Assembly (NCBI RefSeq): GCF_042159835.1
Contig: NZ_JBBVGT010000002.1
Coordinates: 1,178,001-1,242,000 of the forward strand
DNA: 64,000 bases
Reading direction: 5' to 3'
Source of the DNA: Albibacterium profundi
GTDB lineage: Bacteria > Bacteroidota > Bacteroidia > Sphingobacteriales > Sphingobacteriaceae
How positions within the stretch are numbered: the stretch's first letter is position 1; each line of letters starts with the position of its first letter. Below, piece after piece: positions 1 to 9,365 of the stretch. The notes beneath the pieces were generated by a model. The model had not been told where the DNA came from and searched no databases. It saw nothing but the letters and a program-made list of their open reading frames with translations. The position numbers were made by a program, and so were the translations under genes.

Positions 1-388
1 CGATTGTTTTGTAAGACAACCCACCAAGTGCACCACGGCTCGACAGTGAACGAATATAGACGTCTGGATGATTGAACAATGCTCCCAGTCGTATCCTGTC
101 TCCTAATAAGGCGCCTTGATTAAAAGGAGAGCTAGGATCTACTGCTACCACTGCCACACGTTTCTTCTTTTTAACGTAATTTTCTACCGTCGCGCGAATT
201 AGAGTACTTTTCCCCGCACCGGGTGGACCTGTAAATCCTATGACTGGTATTTCTGCTGATATCTTAACTTGCTCGAGTATATCCAAAGACATAGAATTAT
301 CGTTTTCCACCATGCTAATAGCACGAGCCAAAACCGAATAATTCCCCTTCGTAATACCATCTACATAATATGCGATATTAGGCTCCAA
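1..388 (-). CDS. meaB: Methylmalonyl-CoA mutase-associated GTPase MeaB (ArgK family), N-terminal part
   Basis: The gene is cut by the left edge, so only about the first 129 residues are present. They contain a P-loop (GFTGPPGAGKST, about residues 51-62) and the motif DPSSPF followed by GALLGDRIRL, the signature of the MeaB/ArgK G-protein family. The family protects and reloads the B12-dependent methylmalonyl-CoA mutase. The only sensible start is a TTG at 388, because stops lie just upstream in frame. It is preceded by AGGAAG, one of the few Shine-Dalgarno-like stretches in this window. It follows the small membrane protein gene with a 2-bp gap, so the two are probably cotranscribed. The family call is firm; the start is less certain. 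Confidence 0.88.
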   Translation of the reverse strand, partial: MEPNIAYYVDGITKGNYSVLARAISMVENDNSMSLDILEQVKISAEIPVIGFTGPPGAGKSTLIRATVENYVKKKKRVAVVAVDPSSPFNQGALLGDRIRLGALFNHPDVYIRSLSSRGALGGLSYKTI

Positions 389-390
389 GA

Positions 391-576
391 CTACTTCCTA
401 TTAATCGATCGTATCTTCCTTAGCAAACGAACCTTCAAATAAATAAGCAGGGCTAGTCCAGGTACTATTCCTGCCAACAATATATACTGCTTGGTATTTA
501 TAGCGATAAAGCCACAGTATAAAAGTACCATTATCCCTACGTTGAGGAATGTGCTGTATAATAGTTTCTTTACCAT
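391..576 (-). CDS. Small two-helix membrane protein of unknown function
   Basis: A 61-residue protein with two hydrophobic segments (about residues 9-26 and 31-47) and a basic tail rich in Arg and Lys, as expected for a small inner-membrane protein with a cytoplasmic C-terminus. I do not recognise the family. It sits 2 bp after the rhodanese gene and 2 bp before meaB on the same strand, and this tight packing is the main argument that it is real. A longer overlapping reading frame at 401-589 lacks hydrophobic structure and was not chosen. Confidence 0.55.
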   Translation of the reverse strand: MVKKLLYSTFLNVGIMVLLYCGFIAINTKQYILLAGIVPGLALLIYLKVRLLRKIRSINRK

Positions 577-578
577 AA

Positions 579-893
579 TTAATAAACAATCATATCAGGA
601 TCGAATTGATCCTTCCATGCAAGAATCCCCCCCTCGAGGTTCGCCAAGTTGGTATATCCCTGTCCTTCGAGCAGCTTAATAGCCTGTGCGCTGCGCTTCC
701 CACTTCGACAATGTACAACAACCGGCTTATCCGTAGCAACCTTATCTTTTTCCAAGAGAATGTTAGCGAGGGGTATGTTGACGCCATTTAAATTAGATGT
801 TTCATATTCAAAGGCTTCTCGAACGTCCACTAATTGAAAATCTTCATTGTCGTCAATTTTTTTCTTTAATTCATCTACTGTTACTGTCTTCAT
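579..893 (-). CDS. Rhodanese-like domain protein
   Basis: A single-domain rhodanese of 104 residues. It has the LVDVRE motif near residues 21-26 and the active-site loop CRSGKRS with the sulfur-carrying cysteine at residue 62. Such proteins transfer sulfane sulfur to acceptors such as cyanide or thiols; the true acceptor cannot be told from sequence. The reading frame stays open to 944, but the ATG at 893 gives the usual family N-terminus (MKTVTVDEL). It is the first gene of a likely run with the small membrane protein and meaB, and is divergent from the Lrp-type regulator. Confidence 0.85.
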   Translation of the reverse strand: MKTVTVDELKKKIDDNEDFQLVDVREAFEYETSNLNGVNIPLANILLEKDKVATDKPVVVHCRSGKRSAQAIKLLEGQGYTNLANLEGGILAWKDQFDPDMIVY

Positions 894-1160
894 TATTTTT
901 GGCTTTTTATCAAAGATATGTTTTTTATGTCCATTATTCTGCAACTAGAGAGACAAATACTTCTCAACCAACCGTATGTTCAAGCTTCATCACATGAACT
1001 TTCGGCGTTATAAATAAAATAATAATTGATATTACTCTCTTTTTTTATATTTTTGGTAAATCATCCTGTAAATTATTAAATTTATAATTTATAGAGTGCT
1101 TTAGTGCCAAATAATGGAATAATTACAGGAGTACAGAACCACCTTAGTAACCGTCAATTT

Positions 1161-1637
1161 ATGGAAAAGAAAAATTCGAATTTTGAATTAGACAACTTGG
1201 ATATTCAAATTCTATCGATCCTCATGAACGATGCATCAGTGCCTTACACAGAGATTGCAAAAAAGCTAGTTGTCTCGGGAGGCACAATCCATGTGAGGAT
1301 GAAGAAAATGGAGGATTTAGGTATTATCCGAAGCTCAAACCTCACGATAAATCCTCAAAAGATTGGATTCGATATAACCGCTTTTCTCGGTATATATTTA
1401 GAAAGGGGTTCACAATACAATCATGCGGTTGAAGAGCTGCGTAAAGTGAAAGAAGTAGTCGAGCTCCATTATTGCACAGGCTCCTACAGTATGTTTGCCA
1501 AAATAATTTGTCGTGATACCGACCATCTTCGACAAGTACTTAACGAAGGCATACAAGGAATCAAAGGCATACAACGAACCGAAACCATTATCTCACTTGA
1601 AGAAAGTATCAGACGCCAAATCAGTCTTATCGACTAA
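1161..1637 (+). CDS. Lrp/AsnC family transcriptional regulator
   Basis: The 158-residue product has an N-terminal AsnC-type winged helix-turn-helix (about residues 8-60, with LDIQILSIL and the recognition region VSGGTIHVRMKKME). A C-terminal RAM/AsnC ligand-binding domain follows (about 70-145). Such proteins are DNA-binding oligomers that sense amino acids. The open frame begins at 1104 (TTG), but the ATG at 1161 (MEKKNSNFELD) matches the usual Bacteroidota start. It is a single gene, divergent from the rhodanese and convergent with pdhB. Its target genes cannot be inferred here. Confidence 0.9.
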   Translation: MEKKNSNFELDNLDIQILSILMNDASVPYTEIAKKLVVSGGTIHVRMKKMEDLGIIRSSNLTINPQKIGFDITAFLGIYLERGSQYNHAVEELRKVKEVVELHYCTGSYSMFAKIICRDTDHLRQVLNEGIQGIKGIQRTETIISLEESIRRQISLID

Positions 1638-1661
1638 TTCAAACACAATAGTGGTTATCAG

Positions 1662-1682
1662 AACAGCTCGAAAATAGCTGTT
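1662..1682 (+). terminator. Weak hairpin after the Lrp-type gene
   Basis: A 7-bp inverted repeat (AACAGCT / AGCTGTT, 7-base loop) starts 25 bases after the stop codon and is followed by a T-rich but broken tract. It could end the Lrp-type transcript, but the stem is short. Confidence 0.35.
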
Positions 1683-1802
1683 TATTGAATATTTATTGCA
1701 TTTCTTCACGTTCTTGTACAGATTCCTTACTCGTCGAAGCCGCAACTCTTTATCAAAGAATAGAAGTAAAATTAATCTAATGGCGAATATCATTTTAAAT
1801 AA

Positions 1803-1827
1803 AAAGCTCGGTAACCTACCGAGCTTT
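1803..1827 (-). terminator. Intrinsic terminator of pdhB
   Basis: A perfect 11-bp inverted repeat (arms 1803-1813 and 1817-1827) with a 3-base loop. Read on the minus strand it is followed by TTTTTATTT. It lies about 50 bases beyond the pdhB stop codon. Confidence 0.75.
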
Positions 1828-1879
1828 CTATTTAAAATGATATAAAACTGAGAATTAGAACCCTTAAATCTTTTGCTTG

Positions 1880-2866
1880 TTACTTAACTTTATATAAAAC
1901 TTCCTTAACAGCCTTAACCACCTTAGAAACAGAAGGCAAAGCCGCCTCTAACAAAGTCGGCGCGTAAGGAATAGGGACGTCTGCCGAAGTGATCCTCACA
2001 ACGGGAGCATCCATATAGTCGAAAGCTTCGCTTTGAACCTTATAGGCTATCTCAGCTGAGATCGATGCTAATGGCCACGCCTCTTCGACAACGACTAATC
2101 GGTTTGTCTTTTTTATGGAGTTAAGAATTGCATTATAATCGATAGGTCTTACAGAACGTAAATCGATTAATTCAGCATCGATCCCTTCCTTCTCAAGTTC
2201 TTCTAATGCCGGAATCACAACTCTAGGCACCATTTTACCAAAACTTACGATGGTAACATCCTTGCCCTCCTTTACAATATTCGCTTTTCCAATTTCCAGG
2301 TAATACTCATCTTCCGGCACATCACCTTTGTCACCGTACATCACTTCTGATTCCATAAAAATAACGGGATCTGGGTCAATTATGGATTGCTTTAATAAGC
2401 CTTTAGCGTCGTATGGATTTGACGGAACTACTACTTTCAACCCCGGTGTGTTAGCATACCAGTTTTCAAAGTTTTGAGAGTGCTGTGCGGCAAGTTGCCC
2501 AGCATTTCCTGTCGGCCCACGGAAAACAATCGGTAGAGGAAACTGCCCACCACTCATTGAGTTCATTTTTGCTGCAGAGTTAATCACTTGATCTATCGCA
2601 ACCAAGGAAAAATTGAAAGTCATAAATTCGATGATGGGTTTTAAGCCATTCATAGCAGCTCCAACGCCGATACCAGCAAAGCCGAGCTCGGCTATCGGTG
2701 TATCAATAATACGCTTCTCACCAAACTCATCAAGCATACCTTGACTCACTTTGTAAGCTCCGTTGTACTCAGCGACTTCCTCGCCCATTAAAAAAATCTT
2801 GTCATCTTTCCGCATCTCTTCGTTCATCGCTTCACGAAGGGCCTCTCTGAACTGTATTTCTCTCAT
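1880..2866 (-). CDS. pdhB: Pyruvate dehydrogenase E1 component, beta subunit
   Basis: The 328-residue protein has the layout of an alpha2beta2-type 2-oxoacid dehydrogenase E1 beta chain: an N-terminal transketolase-like pyrimidine-binding domain (GEEVAEYNGAYKVSQGM near residue 28) and a C-terminal domain (about 200-320). With the alpha subunit it decarboxylates pyruvate using thiamine diphosphate and passes the acetyl group to E2. The alpha and E2 genes are not in this window, so the complex is encoded in pieces. A branched-chain 2-oxoacid subunit is the main alternative, but overall similarity favours the pyruvate enzyme. It stands alone with its own promoter candidate and terminator. Confidence 0.9.
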   Translation of the reverse strand: MREIQFREALREAMNEEMRKDDKIFLMGEEVAEYNGAYKVSQGMLDEFGEKRIIDTPIAELGFAGIGVGAAMNGLKPIIEFMTFNFSLVAIDQVINSAAKMNSMSGGQFPLPIVFRGPTGNAGQLAAQHSQNFENWYANTPGLKVVVPSNPYDAKGLLKQSIIDPDPVIFMESEVMYGDKGDVPEDEYYLEIGKANIVKEGKDVTIVSFGKMVPRVVIPALEELEKEGIDAELIDLRSVRPIDYNAILNSIKKTNRLVVVEEAWPLASISAEIAYKVQSEAFDYMDAPVVRITSADVPIPYAPTLLEAALPSVSKVVKAVKEVLYKVK

Positions 2867-2901
2867 ATTATTAAGAATGTAAAGTCATATTCATGGAAGA
2901 G

Positions 2902-2909
2902 CAAATATA
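2902..2909 (-). promoter_or_regulatory. -7 element candidate for pdhB
   Basis: TATATTTG on the minus strand matches the Bacteroidota -7 consensus TAnnTTTG exactly and lies 35 bases before the pdhB ATG. No convincing TTG is seen at the -33 position. Confidence 0.4.
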
Positions 2910-2954
2910 ACGTTTATTTATGAAGTTTTGGTTTTAGTATAATGAAAAATAACG

Positions 2955-4490
2955 TTACGGGAAAAGTATTGTCTCAACGTTAGAATGGCCACTTTCGTTC
3001 TTCATTCGATCAATGCTCGTTATAACATAGGTGTAGCTAGTATTTTTTCGGACGGCATCGTCGGTGTACGTAGTATAACGGTTGTTATATGAGATATGGA
3101 GTATATTTTGCGGATCGTTTATATCGATCGGCTCGCCAGATTCGAAACGATAAATCACATAACCATACGCAGTATCACCATCAAGAGCGGAATCTGGCTT
3201 CTGCCAGTGAAGAGTAATCGCTTTCCCACCGGTTATTCGCAACGTCAAACCTCTTGGATTCAATGGCTTTATATTGTCAAGCCAAGGCATCGTTGGGGGC
3301 AAGGCTTTATACCTATAATGATTATATTGTAGAGAATCGCGAAAGTTTCTCAGGTTATTTGTTAATGACTTTGAGCTGAAAAAGATGCTCCCATTTACGT
3401 TTTCATTTTTTCTGAGATAATGAATTTGCCTAGAAAGTTGGTCTGGTTCTCTCCACCCCGTACCTCGCTCAGTTGCTCGATAAGCTGCTTGACCGATATA
3501 TAAATGGCGACCGTAGCTATGCCCAGCCCACCAATCCAATAAAACCTCAAACGCGGCGGCTCTATAGTTAAACGGAAAGTAAAGTTGAGGACTATTATAG
3601 TCTACCCAACCTTCTTCTGTCCATTTTTTCGCATCTGCATATAATTGCCTGTAACCACTAAACCCAGCTGTTTCCGAACCGTCTGGGTGATCTCTTTTAT
3701 TATCCCAGATTCCAAAAGGACTTACGCCGAATTTCACATAAGGCTTTACAGATTTAATGCTATCCGATACCCCTTTAATTAAGAGATTGACATTATCACG
3801 GCGCCAATCGTCGATTGATGAGAATCCTCGGCTATGATTATTAAATGTAGCTACATCAGGCAACGGGCTTTTAGTCGGATAAGGATAGAAATAATCATCG
3901 AAATGAACACCGTCGATATCGTATCCACGTACGATATCCATCACAACCGATGTTATGTATGAACGCACTTCTGGTAATCCAGGGTTAAACAGCTTTTTGC
4001 CTCCATAACTGAAAAACCACTCGGGGTGTCGATTGGTAATATGATCTCTGGCTATACTACTGCTATTGCTGAACGTAGCTCGATATGGATTAATCCAAGC
4101 ATGTAACTCCATCCCCCGAGCGTGGGCCTCCTCAATGGCAAATGCTAGCGGGTCATAAGCAGGATTAGGCTCTCTGCCTTGAACTCCTGTTAAATACTCA
4201 CTCCATGGTTCCCGCGACTTTGCATAAAGAGCATCTGCGGCCGGCCTAATCTGAAAGATTATAGCATTAATTCCCGCGCGTTGATGTGTATCAAAAATCT
4301 GTATGAGTTCCGCCTTCTGTTGGCCAACACTAAGCCCAGGTTTAGAAGGCCAGTCAATATTAACAACCGTCGCAACCCAAACGCCCCTAAACTCACGCTT
4401 AGGCATTAAACCACTTTGTGCCGTCGCGGTCAAATTAGAAAAGACAACTAAAAACAGACAAATAAGTATTCTTAAACTATTTTTACCCAT
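2955..4490 (-). CDS. Secreted glycoside hydrolase-like protein (GHL10/YngK type) with C-terminal FnIII-like domain
   Basis: The 511-residue product begins with a signal peptide (MGKNSLRILICLFLVVF, likely cleaved after TATAQ), so it is exported. The body is a GHL10 (DUF187-type) TIM barrel with FRGVWVATVVNIDWPS, HAWINPYRA and GVHFDDYFYPYP, the family's hallmark segments. The last 90 or so residues look like a fibronectin type III domain (alternating strands, ITLHWQKP, SYTYVITSIDR). The natural substrate is not known for this family; a role on cell-wall or other polysaccharide is inferred only. The ATG at 4490 is chosen because it starts the signal peptide, although the frame is open to 4583. 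Confidence 0.85.
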   Translation of the reverse strand: MGKNSLRILICLFLVVFSNLTATAQSGLMPKREFRGVWVATVVNIDWPSKPGLSVGQQKAELIQIFDTHQRAGINAIIFQIRPAADALYAKSREPWSEYLTGVQGREPNPAYDPLAFAIEEAHARGMELHAWINPYRATFSNSSSIARDHITNRHPEWFFSYGGKKLFNPGLPEVRSYITSVVMDIVRGYDIDGVHFDDYFYPYPTKSPLPDVATFNNHSRGFSSIDDWRRDNVNLLIKGVSDSIKSVKPYVKFGVSPFGIWDNKRDHPDGSETAGFSGYRQLYADAKKWTEEGWVDYNSPQLYFPFNYRAAAFEVLLDWWAGHSYGRHLYIGQAAYRATERGTGWREPDQLSRQIHYLRKNENVNGSIFFSSKSLTNNLRNFRDSLQYNHYRYKALPPTMPWLDNIKPLNPRGLTLRITGGKAITLHWQKPDSALDGDTAYGYVIYRFESGEPIDINDPQNILHISYNNRYTTYTDDAVRKNTSYTYVITSIDRMKNESGHSNVETILFP

Positions 4491-4612
4491 ATGTGAAATT
4501 TTATACGAGCCAAAGATAACTAAAGCTCTAATTAACAACGAAAAATGACTCCATTTATTTGGAACAATTTTTGCTTCAGTCAATTACAGTTTTCAAACGA
4601 CGGTACTATGCT

Positions 4613-5554
4613 ATGGAAATAAAGAACGGGAAATTAATCCTAGATGACGAGAAAGCGCAGGACGAGAAACCAAAAAATTCTAGTAAAATATATTTTTTTA
4701 TTCTTGCTATAGTTGCTTTGTTAGCAACAAACGCATATTATGCAATAAGATATAAAAACTTGGGCAAACAAGTCGAGGTATTAAATTCAGAAAAAAGTCA
4801 GCTTGAAATAGAAATAGACCGCATCGAGGCTGAGTTGAACCGCGTTACTGGCGAAAATCTGGAATTAGCTGCTGAATTCCAAGAAGAGCATGATTCTGCT
4901 CGAGCGCTTATTGCAGAACTCAGAAGTCAATTAGATGCCGATCCGAACATTAGTCAAGACGATTTGTTAAAAACTCAGCAGGAAATCAGAAGACTACGCT
5001 CATTGGTGGAGCAATATAGCACTGACTTGGAAAGCCTAAAAGATGAAAACCGTGAACTTTCAGCAGAGCGCGACAATCTACAAAATTCTATCAGCAGTAT
5101 AACGGAACGCGTTGGCGAATTGGAAGCCGAAAATAGTGGGCTCGAAGAAATGGTTAAATCCGCGTCAGTTTTAAAAGTTTCTTCCATGAATATTACGCCG
5201 CAGCGCGCAAACGACAACGAACAATCTGATGCGGAAACACGAGCAAGAAGAACAGACAAATTCCGAATACACTTCACGATCGCTAACAACCCTTTGGCGG
5301 CAACCGGTACTCATACTATTTATTATAGAATAACAGAGCCTAGCGGGAATCTTCTTACCGACGGGAGTATCTTTGAGGTTAATAACGAAGAGATTCAATA
5401 CACGGAAGCAGGCATAATTGATTTCCAAAACGATGGCAAACAACATTCGATCGAGTGGGAGCCGCAGGACTATAAATTCCAAAAGGGAACCTATACAGTT
5501 ATTCTATATACAACCGAAAGTATTTTGGGTAGAGCTGCCATCGTACTAAAATAA
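4613..5554 (+). CDS. Membrane-anchored coiled-coil protein of unknown function
   Basis: The 313-residue protein has a short charged N-terminus, one transmembrane helix (about residues 28-47), then about 140 residues of coiled coil rich in Glu, Leu and Asn (about 50-190). A C-terminal beta-rich domain follows (about 200-313, with THTIYYRITEPSG). The layout suggests an inner-membrane anchor with a periplasmic stalk and a head domain. I recognise this as a type common in Bacteroidota but know no function. The ATG at 4613 (MEIKNGKLIL) is preferred over the upstream 4559 codon. It is divergent from the GHL10 gene and ends 2 bp before the stop of the large kinase. Confidence 0.8.
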   Translation: MEIKNGKLILDDEKAQDEKPKNSSKIYFFILAIVALLATNAYYAIRYKNLGKQVEVLNSEKSQLEIEIDRIEAELNRVTGENLELAAEFQEEHDSARALIAELRSQLDADPNISQDDLLKTQQEIRRLRSLVEQYSTDLESLKDENRELSAERDNLQNSISSITERVGELEAENSGLEEMVKSASVLKVSSMNITPQRANDNEQSDAETRARRTDKFRIHFTIANNPLAATGTHTIYYRITEPSGNLLTDGSIFEVNNEEIQYTEAGIIDFQNDGKQHSIEWEPQDYKFQKGTYTVILYTTESILGRAAIVLK

Positions 5555-5555
5555 A

Positions 5556-8500
5556 TTAGCGATTCTTGATCGGCATTGTAATATAAAATATTGTACCGAC
5601 GCCCTTCTTCGTTTTAAAAGTAATTGTGCCTTTCATGGTTTCAATAGCCTGCTTTACGAAGGCTAACCCCAGTCCCGTTCCAGAGCTCTTCGTTGTAAAG
5701 TTAGGCTGGAATATTCTATCTCTAACTAACTCATCTATTCCTTTCCCAAAATCTTGAAACGTTATAGTTAAATAACCCGGCCTTTGTATCTCTACCATAA
5801 TTCTAATTCTACACTGAGGTTTTCCTGCCGCCGCCTCGATTGAGTTCTTGATCAAATTATTGAACGATCTAAGTAATTGGTCTTGATCTCCATGTACTAG
5901 AACTTCACGGTCTTCTCGCACGACCAGCTCAATATTGATCCTCGGATTATCACTATATAAATCAATTGATTTTTCTATCATATCGATGATTTTGACATCA
6001 TCTAGTCTAGTATCAGGCATTTTAGCGAAATTGGAGAATTCGGAAGCTATGCGGTTTAGGCTTTCAATCTGCTCTATAAAAGACTTCGTAAACCGATTGA
6101 ATTTCTCATCAAAACGCGGATCTTGTTCCTTCCAAGAACGTTCTAATAATTGTACTCCGAGCCTTAAGGGAGTTAAAGGATTTTTAATTTCATGTGCCAC
6201 CTGTTTTGCCATTTCTCTCCAAGCAGATTCACGCTCTGATCTCATAATCTGATCGGCACTGTTATCTAACGCAACCAGCATATTATTATACTCTTTAATA
6301 AGAGACCCTATCTCATCATTACGCTTCCAGAATATTGGCTCATTCTTTCTACCAATATTAGTTTTAGCAAGACTCTTCTGGACCATCGTTAGTGGTGCAG
6401 TTATCTTGTTGGCAACGAAAACCGCGAAAAGTCCTAATATCACTAAAACTAGAGCATAAACGTTAATAATCGTGTTGAGCAATAGCCCAACTTGTTGATC
6501 GAGGTCTTTTTGATTCGAATAGTAAGGCATGCCTAAATAGGCAATTATTTCGCTTTTCTCGTTCCGAATAGGGGTGTAGGCTATTAAGAAGACTAGTTCG
6601 CCGATATTCTCGTGATGAACAAACTCTTCACGTTTATAATCGTGCATATTTAGCCATGCATTGGCATTTATATATCTTGATATAAGTCCCAAGTCAAAAA
6701 TTTTACGCTGAGTACTATACAGAATTTCTCCGTTTAGATCATATAGATTTAATTCTATCGCGTTCATCTCTGCTGCAGCGCTAAACTGCTGCTCTCCATC
6801 CAACGATTCTATACCTTGATTTCCAGCAGCAAATTGCGCTTCCATTCCTCTAGCTACTTGAGATATTTTTCTGATCATTGTGCTCTCTTGACGATCCTTA
6901 TATTGCCCGCTTAGACTAAAGAATGAAATAAAACCAACGATAACCAATGTGCCCACTACGGCTAATACAACAAAGGCTTGGATACGCGTGCTATATAGAA
7001 CCCTGTTCTGTAATATCATTACAGACCAACGAAAATTCCGAAGACTAAAGTCATAGTCGCTTAAAACAGAGACAACCCATTGGACGGTGTAGAGTAGAAT
7101 AGAAAAAACTAAAAAGACTAAAAATAAAAAGGATAGAGAAGCCAACTGCTGCCAACCACTTTGGGCTCGGCTGCTCAGTATTAAAAGGTCATTCCCATTG
7201 GGGCTATTAAAAATATGATTATATCCTTCCGAAGTATATTGCATATATTTCCCTGCCTCGGGAGGCGAAAAGGTAGTTGAAATTGGATACTTGTAAGCTC
7301 CATGTTGCGTTCTTAAGACGTCTTGATTATAATATGCATAAGAATAATTTTCATACTCATTAGGATTGTCTACGCTACCCGCAAACAATAGTTCAAGCGA
7401 AGACGTATATCTCCCTAATGATTTATTTTTCAACTCAATGAGATAAGTACCGATCACTTCATCATCATGACGTACAGGCAACAGGGCGAAATAGTTTACA
7501 TGCCCGATATTGTGCGATAGACGATAGAAATTCTTGGAGATCTTTCGTGAACCACTAATAACTCGATCTTTATAATAGGTAAACTTAGAAATTGCATCGG
7601 CGTTGTTTAATGCAGAATCGACAGAGATAGCATAACCGTTGAATTCATATTTAGTGAGGTAGCCCCCCAAATATACATTCCGGAGCTCTTTGGCTAATTG
7701 TTGTTGATCTTTCCGGTTATATAGGAAATAGTTGATTAATGTCTCGTCGTTAACGATTTCTTCTTCTATTTCCATAAACAACAGCACTGCGTCGGGGTCT
7801 TCCGAAGACTCCAGCTTTTGTAATGCAATAAGTTGTTTGCTCTGATTTTTTATGTTTTGAAAGACGCTTTGTTTTAAAGACGCAATTCCAGCAAATAGAA
7901 AAAGAATCACAACAAACAGTGCGAGATTAAATCGATTATTGATATGAGCTGTCCAGCTCTTCAGAAAAACGATTGCTATGAACAAAAATGTGGATATCGT
8001 TAATTCGTCTAATCTTAATTTCAAGGAAAGACAGAGCAATACGGTGATAGCAGAAAAAAGGAATAACTCCTTTTGGGTCATCTTCAAACGCTTAATAACT
8101 GATATGATAGCTTCGAGAAGAAGATAAAGACAGAATAATACTAAGCAAAGTAGAATAATGCCCGACCAGCTGTAGATATTGAGATTTAACAGATTATTTA
8201 CCTCAAAACTTATACTGGAGTCTACGACGAGGCTTTCGAAAATGTAAACTGCGACCTCGCAACAAAAATAAAGTACCGCACCGGAAAGCAAAAAAGCGAG
8301 TATTTGAGTCAATCGCGATGTCTTCTCTCTATCTTTGAAAAGACCTAGATCAAACCGACAATAGTAAATATAACATATTATCCAAGTTGCAGCGATAACG
8401 TGTAAAGCCAAAGAACCTAATGAAGGCAGAATTTCACTTGAAGCATAGACTCTCGGATCAAAGAACCCCGAATAAAAGTTTTCGGCCAGCCACTGTGTTT

Positions 8501-9275
8501 TTAGATCGAAATAACGCACCCCAAAGAGATATATCGCTAATAAAACTATCGAAAGTTTAACAAAGCCTTTTTTTGCGATCCACGTGCATATTGAAGTCAT
8601 CAATACAGTGGCCGTAAAGACAAAGAGCAGCCACATAATCAATTCTAAGCGGGAATAAAATGTATTGAAGGTACTCGACTTAAGTTTCAACGATAACAAA
8701 TACTGTCCGTCGCTATTGCGCAAGTTATAGACAAAACGGTCGCTATAAGAAGCAACATCCAAATTTGGGCTCGTAATTAGATCGGCAGAAAACTCGTTCA
8801 CTAAATATCTGTTGGACAACGCATAATTTGCCTTTATTGGAATCAAACAAAGTACAGAGAATCCACCGGAACTTTTTTTACGTGCTTCATACCAACCATT
8901 GTTCCATGAAATCACGCTGCTGCCTTCACGGATGCCTGCGTCTGACCTCGGGACAATTTGCTCAGAGCCCCAGAACACTAAGTCATTGTTCGCATAGGTA
9001 TATAAATAGATATTCTGCTTGCCCCCTAAGTCATTGATAACAAAATCTTTCAATCGATAATCATCTTCAATTGACCTCAATTGATCTAGGAATGTTGGAT
9101 CATCAAACAAGGACTCAACAACCGACTCCTTCCTGTGCAAGTTTTCCTCAACTTCATTTCCGTCAATAAGCAGTATCTCTTTCTCTTGATATGTTAGGTT
9201 TATCGTTATTGCTGTGCCCGCAAAACAAAGTGTTAGCAGCAGAAGAAGAATTCGTATCTTTAATATATTATTCAC
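5556..9275 (-). CDS. Giant NtrY-like sensor histidine kinase
   Basis: At 1239 residues this is an unusually large membrane kinase. It starts with a hydrophobic helix (about 7-26). Many transmembrane helices follow between about residues 210 and 490, then an extracytoplasmic stretch, more helices near 740 and 790, a second sensor loop and a helix near 940. The cytoplasmic end has a HAMP-like linker (KITAPLTMVQKSL), a HisKA box with the phospho-acceptor histidine in VAHEIKNPLTPLRL, and an HATPase domain (NLIKNSIEAA, FQDFGKGID, GTGLGLAFVKQAIE). The box NPLTPLRL resembles NtrY, the kinase of the NtrX regulator. No response regulator is adjacent, so its partner is unknown. Confidence 0.88.
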   Translation of the reverse strand: MNNILKIRILLLLLTLCFAGTAITINLTYQEKEILLIDGNEVEENLHRKESVVESLFDDPTFLDQLRSIEDDYRLKDFVINDLGGKQNIYLYTYANNDLVFWGSEQIVPRSDAGIREGSSVISWNNGWYEARKKSSGGFSVLCLIPIKANYALSNRYLVNEFSADLITSPNLDVASYSDRFVYNLRNSDGQYLLSLKLKSSTFNTFYSRLELIMWLLFVFTATVLMTSICTWIAKKGFVKLSIVLLAIYLFGVRYFDLKTQWLAENFYSGFFDPRVYASSEILPSLGSLALHVIAATWIICYIYYCRFDLGLFKDREKTSRLTQILAFLLSGAVLYFCCEVAVYIFESLVVDSSISFEVNNLLNLNIYSWSGIILLCLVLFCLYLLLEAIISVIKRLKMTQKELFLFSAITVLLCLSLKLRLDELTISTFLFIAIVFLKSWTAHINNRFNLALFVVILFLFAGIASLKQSVFQNIKNQSKQLIALQKLESSEDPDAVLLFMEIEEEIVNDETLINYFLYNRKDQQQLAKELRNVYLGGYLTKYEFNGYAISVDSALNNADAISKFTYYKDRVISGSRKISKNFYRLSHNIGHVNYFALLPVRHDDEVIGTYLIELKNKSLGRYTSSLELLFAGSVDNPNEYENYSYAYYNQDVLRTQHGAYKYPISTTFSPPEAGKYMQYTSEGYNHIFNSPNGNDLLILSSRAQSGWQQLASLSFLFLVFLVFSILLYTVQWVVSVLSDYDFSLRNFRWSVMILQNRVLYSTRIQAFVVLAVVGTLVIVGFISFFSLSGQYKDRQESTMIRKISQVARGMEAQFAAGNQGIESLDGEQQFSAAAEMNAIELNLYDLNGEILYSTQRKIFDLGLISRYINANAWLNMHDYKREEFVHHENIGELVFLIAYTPIRNEKSEIIAYLGMPYYSNQKDLDQQVGLLLNTIINVYALVLVILGLFAVFVANKITAPLTMVQKSLAKTNIGRKNEPIFWKRNDEIGSLIKEYNNMLVALDNSADQIMRSERESAWREMAKQVAHEIKNPLTPLRLGVQLLERSWKEQDPRFDEKFNRFTKSFIEQIESLNRIASEFSNFAKMPDTRLDDVKIIDMIEKSIDLYSDNPRINIELVVREDREVLVHGDQDQLLRSFNNLIKNSIEAAAGKPQCRIRIMVEIQRPGYLTITFQDFGKGIDELVRDRIFQPNFTTKSSGTGLGLAFVKQAIETMKGTITFKTKKGVGTIFYITMPIKNR

Positions 9276-9305
9276 TCAGGTAAGATCAGTTCACATAAAA
9301 GTAAT

Positions 9306-9341
9306 AAAAAAAGCTCCACAGAACTAAAAATCTACGGAGCT
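9306..9341 (-). terminator. Intrinsic terminator after fabD
   Basis: On the minus strand an 11-bp stem (AGCTCC at the base, two G-U pairs inside) is followed by seven T residues. It lies 25 bases past the fabD stop and before the sensor kinase start, so it separates the queD-folE-fabD transcript from the kinase. Confidence 0.7.
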
Positions 9342-9365
9342 AATAAATATTCTATCGAGTGGCTT

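Noticed and set aside
1593..1793. A 66-residue minus-strand frame between the Lrp-type gene and pdhB
   Set aside because: It overlaps the end of the Lrp-type gene, has no convincing start context and would run through the likely terminator region.
7980..8000. TGTGGATAT inside the large kinase gene and another copy inside lutC, considered as DnaA boxes
   Set aside because: They are isolated one-mismatch hits within coding sequence, as expected by chance.
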